Of a stretch of DNA of 64,000 bases, positions 1 to 11,522 are shown one piece after another. Every line of letters starts with the position of its first letter. Position 1 is the stretch's first letter. The translations under genes and the position numbers were made by a program. Origin of the DNA: Alviniconcha marisindica (Eukaryota; Mollusca; Gastropoda; Provannidae). The notes below the pieces were generated by a model. It was not told the DNA's origin. It was given only the letters and a program-made list of their open reading frames with translations, and made no database searches. The stretch is taken from NCBI GenBank assembly GCA_018857735.1, contig JABMCL010001782.1:257001-321000 (forward strand), read 5' to 3'.

Positions 1-19
1 AACACTTACTAATTGCAGG

Positions 20-88
20 CAAGCCAGCTGGTAAATGACACCACTTTGCACTATTTCCCATACCTGGAAATAAGCTGGGCTTCTAAGG
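20..88 (+). other. Possible exon at the window edge
   Basis: An acceptor-like CTAATTGCAG precedes it and a donor-like GTGAGG follows. Between them one frame is open for 23 codons (ASQLVNDTTLHYFPYLEISW...) and the other two have stops. It could be a 5' exon of the left gene, an exon of a gene beginning outside the window, or chance. No homology is recognised. Confidence 0.25.
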
Positions 89-301
89 TGAGGTCTGAGG
101 TTATTGTGACATGGAACCACAAAAATGTTTCTTTCTTTCTTCTTCTTGCTTTTTCTGGTTTTCTTGATTACATTAGTTATTATAAGCAATCGTGAGCGCA
201 TGCAATGAATCAAATGATACATGTATGCTTAAGTTTAGCCCAGTGAACATTCGGATAAATAATGTTCCTTTTTTCTTTTTTTCTTTTTTTTACTTCTGCA
301 G

Positions 302-470
302 CTGTGCTTACACTGTTACAGGAAGAAACTTTCTGCACCTACTGGGGTTAAAAACAACAACAGAATAGCTCATATCCTGTTCAAACATTGTGGTGTACCC
401 TGTATGTGCATACTGTTGATATTGTGCAGGTCATACAAATACAGGGCACAGTTGGGGGGGTTTAGTTCTG
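302..470 (+). other. Weak exon-like segment
   Basis: A strong pyrimidine tract ending in CTTCTGCAG precedes this segment, and a consensus GTGAGT donor follows it at 471. One frame is open through all 169 nt. The predicted residues are not recognisable. It might be a 5' untranslated exon of the left gene. I cannot decide without transcripts. Confidence 0.22.
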
Positions 471-627
471 GTGAGTATGCTACCCACATTGGTGGAGCCA
501 GGGTTCTTTACCTTCATCGTCTGCCTGCTGAGGTCTTATTGGTGTCTGAGGCCACCTCTTTAGGGATGACTTTGTGTTGACCTTAATTTTTGTTTCTCCT
601 CAGTTTACCTTGACTTCTCTCTGTCTC

Positions 628-630
<3 letters not shown>

Positions 631-669
<39 letters not shown>
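631..669 (+). repeat. (CT)n microsatellite
   Basis: About 19 uninterrupted CT units, upstream of the left gene. Confidence 0.98.
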
Positions 670-672
<3 letters not shown>

Positions 673-1484
673 TCTCTTTCTCTCTCTCCTTGTAAAATAA
701 AGTTTTCAGAGTTTGAGTTCTTGCTCTCTCTCTCTCTTTGCTTGAAATTTGAATGTAAATTTATACAAATTATAGCACTTGTGGTACCATCATTATAGCA
801 CTGTTTGGATGTCTGTGACCTGTCAGCTAGTGCTGCTTGCAAGAGCACTGGCTCAGATTTCAGTGTTATTTAAAAGCAGCTGTAGAAAAACTGTCTAGTG
901 ACTGTGTTGATGCAGCTGAGGTCACAGGCTCATGCAGTTGAAGAGGGTGATATGTCAGCCAACACTGTTTTACCAAGCATAATTTCCTGTCACCTGCTTA
1001 CACCAAACACCTTTAAAAAACCAGGCAAACTGTTATGGGTAGACATATTGGAGGTGAGTGTTTCTTTCCTGTGAACGCAATTGACAGAGATCCATTGTCA
1101 GTGAGTTTGTTTTTTATAAACTGGCATTTTGTACATGTATTGATGTATACTCAGTATAGATGACACAGACACTGCTGTTGATAAAGCAAAGCATTGTCAG
1201 ACTGTGTCAACGTTTTTTTCTTCTTTTTTTGGTAGCCCCAAGAACTTTTTTCCTGCTGATAAGAAACTCCACCTTGTAAAGCAGTAATACTGATAACACA
1301 AATATTAGACAGATACGTGTCACAAGCAGATGATTCAGCCCCGAGCAATTTATTTCTTAGCTATTATTAACTTCAGTTATCTCTTATAGTTGTATTAACT
1401 AACAAAATTGCTGATAACATTATTAACAGTTGACATGAGACTTTGAGAGGATTTTTTTAATCCATTCAGTCCATGTCAACATTA

Positions 1485-1760
1485 AGTGCTGGTGTCATGT
1501 GAAACTGCTGCCACCTTGGCGCAAGTTTTGCGCACACCATACAGCCATACAGTACCTGTATACAGTGTCACTTTGTTTGAAGCCACATACATAGGGTGTA
1601 TGTGTATTTAGCTGTGTCCTGTCACCTGCACTTTGGTTAGTATGACCAGGATCATTCATGTGCTGCTGTGGTAAAATAGGGGTGGAATGGATACGGGAAT
1701 AACAGTCAGTACAGAAAGTTGATCCTGGCCCATCACTCCTGCCAGGGCTCAGACCTAAGA
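1485..1760 (-). mobile_element. 5'-truncated SINE copy, same family as 63212-63678
   Basis: Read on the minus strand, this segment aligns to the body of the SINE at 63212-63678. Shared landmarks in the same order include TCAACTTTCTGTRCTGACT, a GTATCCATTCCACCCC block, CAGCTAAAYACRCATACACC, TATGTGGCTT and GGYGGCAGCAGTTTC. The tRNA-like head is missing or too diverged, and a (TG)n run occupies that place. Confidence 0.75.
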
Positions 1761-2060
1761 TGTGTGTGTGTGTGTGTGGGCGCACACGCGCATGTGAGAG
1801 GAATACAATATTATGACTGTATGATTTCTATAAAAAAAAGAAGGTTTTAATGTATACATTATTGTTGATCGTGTAAAGCGCGGTGTGTCAGTGAGATCCA
1901 GTGCTTTAGAAATGACAGCTATTATTATTATGGTCATAAGTTCAGCGCTGTGCCACAGATCTATCCCTGCTCCCCACTCCCCTGGTAGCAGTAGATCATT
2001 TTGAACAACTGGGAGATTTTAAAATGACCTGGAGGTTTTTATGTTTCTCTTTGTTTTCAG

Positions 2061-2192
2061 AGGGAACATTTAGGACCATGGAGTTGCATGTCCGTGTCAG
2101 CTTTCTGCTGCTGGGGTTGGCTCTTTTGGCTGATACAGCTGTACGTGCAGATCACAATTCTACCCTGTCAGCTGCTGCTGCTGAAATTACAG
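2061..2192 (+). CDS. Left gene exon 1: 5' UTR end, start codon and signal peptide
   Basis: The acceptor is a pyrimidine-rich tract ending in TTTTCAG at 2060. The ATG is at 2078-2080, in the context GGACCATGG, which is close to the animal Kozak consensus. The exon codes for residues 1-38 and ends in ACAG before GTAATT (phase 1). The first 17 nt are untranslated, so the transcription start lies in another, upstream exon that I could not place. Confidence 0.8.
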
Positions 2193-5100
2193 GTAATTTG
2201 GACTTGGATTGCTTCATAGAAATGGCCAGAGGAACCTGTGGGTGCATGGGAAGCTACAGACGAAACCTGCTTATGATATCAGCTGTGTGACTGGGAAAAA
2301 GCTGGTCGCATAATGGGGTTGGTTGTCCAGCTGTGTGTGATTGTTTAGGTTCAAACCCGGTGATCAGACCTCTGTATGATACACTTCACCTGTGTTTCAA
2401 GGATCTTAACCCTTTAGTTTTATGGCTGAAATTTTGAACTTTTTTCTTTCATACTATCATAGTTCTTCTTCTGACAAGATCAGATGTTTTCTTGAAGGTT
2501 TTGTAGTGTGTGTCAGGTGAAACCAATAAGGAGCAGAGGAGCAGTAATCACTTTGACAGAGTTCAGTTAATATAAACAGAAAGTGTATGCTATGTAGCAG
2601 GGCCAGTTGAGTACAGTTAATGTAAACAGAAAGTGTACACTATGTAGTTGGGTCAGTTGAGTACAGTTAATGTAAACAGAAAGTGTAAACTAGGTAGTTG
2701 GGTCAGTTGAGTACAGTTAATGTAAACAGAAAGTGTACACTGTATAGTTGGGTCAGTTGAGTACAGTTAATGTAAACGGAAAGTGTACACTGTGTAGTTG
2801 GGTCAGTTGAGTACAGTTAATGTAAACAGAAAGTGTACACTATGTAGTTGGGTCACTCAGATGAGTACAGTTGATGTAAACAGAAAGCATATGCTATGTA
2901 GTTGGGCCAGTTGAGCACAGTTTATGTAAACAGAAAGTGTACACTGTGTAGTTGGGCCAGTTGAGTGCAGTTAATGTTAACAGAAAGTGTATTCTTATGT
3001 AGTTGGTCCATTCTGGGCCAGTTGAGTACAGTCAATGTCAACAGAAAATGTATTCTATGTAGTTGGTCCATTCTGGGCCAGTTGAGTACAGTCAATGTCA
3101 ACAGAAAGTGTATGCTATGTACTTGGTCCATTCTGGGCCAGTTGAATACAGTCAATGTAAACAGAAAGTGTACGCTATATAGTTGGTCCATTCTGGGCCA
3201 GTTGAGTACAGTCAATGTAAACAGAAAGTGTACGCTATGTAGTTGTTCCATTCTGGGCCAGTTGAATACAGTGAATGTAAACAGAAAATGTACTCTATGT
3301 AGTTGGTCCATTCTGGGCCAGTTGAGTACAGTCAGTGTCAACAGAAAGTGTACACCATGTAGTTGGTCCATTCTGGGCCAGTTGAGTACAGTTAATGTAA
3401 CCAGAAAGTGTACACCATGTAGTTGGTCCATTCTGGGCCAGTTGAGTACAGTTAATGTAACCAGAAAGTGTACACCATGTAGTTGGTCCATTCTGGGCCA
3501 GTTGAGTACAGTTAATGTAACCAGAAAGTGTACACCATGTAGTTGGTCCATTCTGGGCCAGTTGAGTTCATACAATCAGTGTCAACAGAAAGTGCACACT
3601 GTGTATAAAAGAAAGAAAAGAAAATGTGCACACCAAAGCTCATCCTGCCCCAGGCCACTCTTGGAAATCTAGCTGAGAAAGAAAAACAACTGCAGCAAAA
3701 CAACTGCAGTTTGCTCACAGGTGTGAGACCTTGAGGCTAACCTGTGTGGATAATGAAGCATGCACTGACACATTTGTCAAATCGCATGGTTTTGTTTTAA
3801 AAGGAGACCTTGGTGTTTTTTTTAAAACTTTTGGCTAGCTGAGTATTTTTAACTTGTTTCTTGACCAGTATATCTGTTCTTTGTAGTGCTGGTAAGCTGA
3901 AGTGGTTCTACAAAACTGGTGTGTGTGTGTGTGCATGTTTTTAATTCTGCTGCTGCTACAGCACCAACCACTACAACACCCAAATCAACAACTACAACCA
4001 CAACCCCGACTATGCCAGAGCAGCATGAGACCAACAGAACAGAAACACCCTCAAGCACACCATCAGCTAATGAGGGTGGGAATGCCACAACCAATGAGAC
4101 AGGAAGTCAGCCAACTAATGTCCCAAGTGGGCAAACATCACCAGCAGACAACAGCACTGGCACCTCCACCACCATCATACCAGATACCTCCACTACCACA
4201 AATGTAGAGAATACCACGAAGGAGGAAACAGTTCCCAGTTCTACAACACTGAGTACTGCAGCAGGGCCCACCAGCAGTGGGAAGACTGAGAATGCCAGCT
4301 CATCATCCACCTCAGCTACTCCTGCATCAGTTCCAAGCTCCACCTCCACATCTGTGAAGCGCACCAGCACCAGTCCCAGCACTAACCCGACCAACGTGTC
4401 TGCACCAACCTCCACCTCCACGCCCAGTAACACAACGACAGGAACAACCACAACCACTGCCAGTACCACACCCCCCACATCCAGCATCCTCATCAGTGAA
4501 ACCAACCTGTTGCTTGCCAATAACAGCTTCTTTGTTGAGTTGAAAGGTCAGTTTTATGCTTGGAGTAAATTTGTTTTCTCTCCCAAGGCAGAGTATAATA
4601 CACTCCACCCATGTGTCAAGGATCATAACCCTTTAGTTTTATGGCTGAAATTTTGCACTTTTTTTCTTGCATACTATCATAGTTCTTCTGACAAGCTCTA
4701 TACAGTGTCCAACTTCAACACTTTGAAGACTCTTGACAATTCAGAGATTGCTGAGTTGTTTGGGCGTTTCCATAATCCAGCAAACTCTGATGAGGACTGT
4801 GGGATCTTGAACATGTGGATGTGATCTTTTTGCATGCATATTCACATGGGGAACCGTGGTTTATCGTCTTTCTTGCTGGTCTTATTTGTTGCTCTGAACA
4901 GTGAATGGGGCTTGTGGTGATGCATTGGCAAACCCTGCTGCGTTACCAAAGAAAAAGCTGGTCGTAAACAATTTCTGGTTTATTTTTCAAGCAACGCAGA
5001 CAGAAGTGTTTCTGAAAGGGTGGAACACTTGGGAACGCTTCAGTCTTTTGCAAGGGATTCAGTTCCGGTTTTAATTCCCTCTTCCCCACCCCCACCCTCT

Positions 5101-6493
5101 CCCCATGCCTGCAGGTGCTGCCAATGCCAGCCTGAACAATCTGACGCTGGCAGTTTTTGACGCCAACACCACCGAGGTTGCCTGCAACATCACCTACAAC
5201 AGCACCACAGCGCTCAACATTACTCCCTTGCTCTATGTGCAGCACATTGATGAGGTAAGCGGGAAGGAGATTGGCTTTGTTTGGCTATGTGCAAGGCCAT
5301 GCATGAATGAATGCCTAGAGGAAGTATCAAATGTGTTGAGGGCAATTTCAGCAGGGCACTGGGGGAAAAGTGTATGGATCAAAGTGTGTTTGTTACAAAA
5401 GGTGGGTGTAGAGGTATAATGACAGTGGTAATAGTTTTCTCCACTATTTCAACTGCTTAGCTTCATGCTCTGTGTTATTTAGCTTGGTGCACTTTCGCAG
5501 TTATGTCTGACGAGACACATGGTCTCTTTGTTTCTTAGCTTCTTTTCTCACAGAGCTCCAACACAGCATGCAGTGAACAGGACACATACTCTCTTTGTTT
5601 CTTACCCGCTCAGTCTCACAGATCTCCAACACTGCAAGCAATGAACAGGACACGTGATCTCTTTGTTTCTTACCCTCTCAGTCTCACAGATCTCCAACAC
5701 TGCATGCAATGAACAGAACACATGATCTCTTTGTTTCTTACCCTCTCAGTCATACAGATTTCTAACACTGCATGCAATGAACAGGACTGTTGCGGCCTTT
5801 TGCACTACGGCACATTTTGTCACTACGGCACATTTTGTCACTACGGCACATTTTGTCACTACAAAATGTGTCAAATTTGATGCACAGCCTGCATGTTTTG
5901 TCTCTCCGGCACATTTTGTCACTACATGGTGACACCCACGTAGTGACAAAACGTGCCAAAAGGTCCACTCGCTGCACGTTTTGTCACTCCTTCGCTAGCA
6001 ACACTGTAATCTGTCTTTCCTGTGTGTGTGTGTAAGCGTGTTTTTGTGTGTGCCCGCATGCATGTGTGTGTTGATGTGCATTTGTCTGTGGAAGCATGTG
6101 CGCACCCCCGAATGTGTTGTGGTGTATTGTGTTTTATTATCCCGGCCTCAATCAGTGCTAAACTGAAATTCTGTATTGTTTTGAGTAGACTACGAGGCCA
6201 CTGCTGCCCGTAGCTCTGTGAGCTGTGTGAAATATGACTATAAAGATAGAGACTGAGTGAAAATGTGGTTTGATTGTGTGTTGTGAATGACCCTTAGGTA
6301 TAATGTTCTTTGATTGAATGGCTGGTATTTCTTGATGAAATAGAAGGTAAACATGGACTGACTTTGGGTGTGATGTTTCATTCCATTTTGTAGCATATAA
6401 TATGTGCCTAACATGGTTTTTCTTTTCTTACTCGCTTTCTCTCCCTCTCTCTGTCTTTGACTTTTCTCTTTCTTTTTCTGTTATCTGTCTGTC

Positions 6494-6539
<46 letters not shown>

Positions 6540-6798
6540 ACTCAATTACACTCGCTAGCGCTCTGTCTCTCTCTGTGTCTCTGCCTGTCTCTTTCGCTCT
6601 CTCTGTCTTCTTCTGTGTTTCGTTCTTCACTGTGTGTCTCCCTCCTCTCTCTCTCTATCTCTCTCTCTCTCACTCACAATCACTAGCACTCTGTCTGTCA
6701 GTCTCTCTGTCTCGCTCGCTATCACTCTCTCTCTGACTTTCTCTCTTTCCTTCTCTGTCTCTCTCTGACGCGCGCGCACACCACACACACACACTGAC

Positions 6799-6883
<85 letters not shown>

Positions 6884-9800
6884 AACACACACACACACAC
6901 ACACACACAATATCACATGTACTGGGGGGGGAAAGGTACAATGCCTGCACGATTTGTCACAATCTCGTTGGTGACAAAACATGCAGGCATCGCTGCACGT
7001 TTTGTCACCTTAGTGACACAACATGCCATAATGACAAAACGTGCCGCAGCAAGGACACGTAATTTCTTTGTTTTTTACCTTCTCACAGATCTCCACCATT
7101 GCGTGCAGTGAACAGGACACATGATCTCTTTGTTTCTTACCTTCTTTTCTCACAGATCTCCAGCACTGAATGCAGTGCACAGGACACATAACTCTTTCTT
7201 ACCATGGTACCATCTCACAGATCTCCACCATTGCGTGCAGTGAACAGGACACATGATCTCTTTGTTTCTTACCTTCTTTTCTCACAGATCTCCAGCACTG
7301 AATGCAGTGCACAGGACACATAATCTCTTTCTTACCATGGTACCATCTCACAGATCTCCACCATTGCGTGCAGTGAACAGGACACATGATCTCTTTGTTT
7401 CTTACCTTCTTTTCTCACAGATCTCCAGCACTGATTGCAGTGCACAGGACACATAATCTCTTTCTTACCATGGTACCATCTCACAGATCTCCAACATTGC
7501 ATGCAGTGAACAGGACACATGATCTGTTTCTTTCTTACCATGGTACCATCTCACAGATCTCCAACATCACATGCAGTGATCAGGACACATAAACCCTATG
7601 TTTCTTACCTTCTTTTCTCACCACTGCCTGCAATGAACAGGACATATGATCTCTTTGTTTCTTGCCTTCTCATTGCAGACGTTGGTCCAGAACTTGGTGT
7701 CGGTGGCGGTGGTTCTCTACCAGCCCAAGTCCTACATGGGTAAATTCACAAACACTGGTCTGCAGGACTATGTCGTCTTCTCCCTCAGACCCAACGCCAT
7801 CGCTAAGAACATCACGGAGACCCTCCTCAATGGCACTGCTGCCACCATTGTCAGAAAGGGGTAAGTGGTCTTGGATTTCACATTAACTGAGGTCAAATTA
7901 CGTATGTCTTAGGGTAAACTTACTTGGGGCTTTGATTGAGTATATGGCTTTTTCTGGTTCTTTTTGTTGTTTTTCTTTCCCCTTTTACTTTGTGTTTTTT
8001 TGGGTTTTGGGTTGTTGTTTTTAATTTTATTTTTTAGATGGGGTAGTGTTGGTGAAATTTGGCAGTTTTAGTTGTGAGGTTGTGGTTGGCTAGCACACCT
8101 GTGTTTGGAACCAATAGAAGTGTCCAGATCAGTCCAGGGTGGAACAGAAGCATTTGGAAAGACCCTAGGTGGCTCATCGACTGCTTCCTCTTCCCGTGCC
8201 TCGAGATCTCGTGCTAAGGTGACAGTCGGTTTTTGTTCTCACAACTAGGATCAAACTCCAAGCATTGGTTTACGACATCCTTCCTTCAACCACTGCCGTA
8301 TTTAGTTACACCATAGGGTCCAGAAAACTGTCAGCTAACGAGCAGTTTTTTGTTGGTGCTCAAACAGTAGTAAGTTTGTTACAAACAACTCAAATTATAT
8401 CAGATGTTTGTTTTATAGCTGACCATGTTGCTTACGCCAGCTCAAATAAAACCAAAATCGTTTGAATCGAGATGGAACTCTTTTTTGACCCAGGGTGGAT
8501 GCACCTCATGTTTACGTGCGTGCTTGGGCGCTAGGTTGCTTCTACATTCATATTAGTACCCAAACCTTTCGGAGGGCGCTGACCATGTCGGTGGACAGCT
8601 GCGTGGAGATAAAGAGTGCCCCTTCAGTGGCGTAACTAAATCTGGCAGAGTTTGGAGGAAGGTGCCGGAAAGCGATGCTCGGAGTGTGAGCTAGGGTCTC
8701 AAACTCCTCAACACATTAGACCTCACGTAGTGCTTGAGGCGCTTTCTTTGCTTGCCAGTCAATCAGTTTCCTGTTGTGAGGACATACCTTTGGTGGAGTT
8801 TATGTACCTTGTATTTACTTGGTGTCCTGGGCAGTTCAGGTGTGTGTTGTTTGTGTTCATGTGATGTCTTTTGTGTGCTTATTAACTCCTATGTTTGTTA
8901 TAATGATAATAATGAAATTTCTAAAGCACCCATTTGTGCTGATGTTTGTGGATGTTTTTGTTTTATATTTGCGCAGGGACTGGTTTTATGGACTGACTTG
9001 AGAAAAAGTTTATATATGATGGGAAGAGTTTTAAAATGTGAATTTGTTTATGACAGTTTGACTGTCCTGAGATGACTCTCTGCGGTTGACAGGATGTTAA
9101 AATCTAATTACTAGGCTCAAAGCGCTGAACAAACGTAACATAACAACATATGATGTACATCGAGAGAGAGACTGCTGACTCTACACAAGTGCTCTAGGCC
9201 TCGTTCTGTTTCAGATGATAGCTTCCTGTTGGAGCTGTGCTGCGGTTCATGCCAAATGTTCAGCACACGTCAGGGTTGTTCCTTTTTCATTCTGTTCCAG
9301 CCTGACCGCCTCAAACTCCACACTTTTGAGCCTGTCACGGTGCACAGACGTCCCCAGAGACAGCAGCGTGTTTTTTGTAACCCGCCAATCCCGCTCGAAA
9401 GCCAACACCTGCCCGCTGATTCGCGTCTCCCGCCAGCTGACGCTTCAGCTGCACCTCAAGGCAAAGAACTGCATGCCTTCAGCTGACGACACAGACAGCA
9501 TCAAACAGAAGTTGCAGATGAAGCTCATCAGCGAGATCAACCAACGCTGCAGGTGTGGCCTCTCAACACGGCAGATTAACAGTGAGTGTTGTAGGCTGTT
9601 GTTTTTGAAAGGGATTGTGACTGCCGCGTAAAATTCAGGTGTTTTCCTGCGGTTGTGTTTGGGGTTTGTTTGCAGGGCCGGGCTGGTTGTTTGGCTAGGT
9701 GTTTCTGGCTGTATGCCTATGCAAGTGGGTAGACTTATACACACACATGCACACGAGTGTGCACACACACACACACACACACTCTGTCACACACACACGC

Positions 9801-11441
9801 ATACCCACTCAGTCACATTATTCTCATTTTCCACATCCATTAAAAGGAATCCCAACCCACCTACCTTTGCAAAAAAACATAAATTATGCACATATTCTTG
9901 CAGGTCGGTCCAGGTCGTTTGCACAGCAGTGCTTATTCTTTATCAGATCTCTAATACTCCTACACAACAACGATGTCACTAGTCAATTTCGCAATCCTTT
10001 TGACTGTCTTGAATGTTTTAGTACCCATTCATTGTCATCATTGCCCATCTTGGTTATTGATAAAAAAAATAAGAGCTGGTGGAACTGCTGACGTTGCAGT
10101 GTATCTTCAGGCTAATTGCAGATGAGCTGGAACCTTTCTTTTTGTTTTCGCTGATTTGGTTTGTTTCATCTTTCTGGATCTGTGGCCCTAAAACACATGG
10201 GGTGTCTCACCCAGCGTTTGGTCCGGCTACATGTATTTATAATCCACGTGGCCAAAGCCTCTGTTGAGCCTTACACACTCGTGGAGTCATACTCACTGTT
10301 GAGGTCACAGGGGGGCCTGAAAGGGACAGCGAAAGACGTATCATTCTGTCCTGAACATTCACTGACTGGGCGTATGCTCTTTGTGCATCAGTCGTGCTTT
10401 TCTTTGTCGTGCAGGTAACCAGACCTGTGCAAGAGTCATACTCGGTGTTGAGGTCACAGTGGAGCCTGAAAGGGACAGTGAAAGACGTATCAATCTGTCC
10501 TGAACATTCACTGACTGTGCGTATGCGCTTTGCACCTCAGTCGTGCTTTTCTTTGTCGTGCAGGTAGCCTGACCTGTGCAAGAGACCTCTACCTGGAGTT
10601 CAGAGTCCATCCGTCCTTTCATGGTCAGGCAGAGAAATTCACGACAGCCTTTAAGTCATACGTCCAAAACCCCAACAACACTCAGCACTTTGGTGACAAG
10701 TACGAAGTGGTCAGCTGCTGGCAGGACTGTCGAAAGAATGGCCCGCACCATCCGCCGGGCAGCAAGAAGATTAACAATGGTAGGCTTTGGTCTTGTGGGT
10801 CTGTTTTTAAATGTTTGTTTGTTCAAAGTTTGCTTGTTTAGTTGTTTTTGTTTTACCTGTGTGTGTGTGGTGTGCTTCTGTGTATATGTGGTGCGCTTGT
10901 GTGTGTGGAGCATTTGTGTGTGTGGTGCGCTTGTGTGTGTGTGGTGTACTCCTGTGTTCATGTGGTGCACTTGTGTGTATGTGTGGTGCATGCTCGTGCA
11001 TGTGTGTCTTTCATTGTGTTTATGCTTTTATAGTGTTTGAAAGGGGGGGGGGGGGGGGGGGGGGGAGAACCTTGTGTTGTCTGAATGCATAGCCCTTGCC
11101 CAGGCAGTAGTTATATTTAGGATTCACTCATTATGCGATTTTCTCATGCAGGTAACATCAGCGTGACAGTGGCAGTGGTCTTGTCCTGCATTGCTGTGTT
11201 CCTTCTCATTCTCGTCGCAGTCATCATCTACATGCGCAGAAAACGGAATGGCATCATGTGAGTGGGGGGTTTATTGGGTTTTTTTCCACAGTTCTCTATG
11301 TATTGATCCTGTGTTGGGGGTTCAGCAAGTTTGATTGTGCACATGAGTAGTGGCTGTGTATCAGCCTATGTGTGTGTGTGTGTGGAGCATATGTATGCTT
11401 TGAACTTTGTCTGCATGTGCATGTGTGTGTGCGTTTGCATT

Positions 11442-11522
<81 letters not shown>

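Noticed and set aside
2922..3672. Open frames of 217 and 235 codons on both strands in intron 1
   Set aside because: A 60-bp repeat (20 codons) lacking stops; it lies inside a well-supported intron.
4547..4824. Read-through extension of left-gene exon 2
   Set aside because: A GTCAGT donor ends the exon, the extension contains the 2374-2483 type repeat, and splicing to 5115 keeps frame and ectodomain continuity.
9215..9300. Longer version of left-gene exon 5 from the acceptor at 9214
   Set aside because: In the required phase the junction codon is followed at once by TGA.
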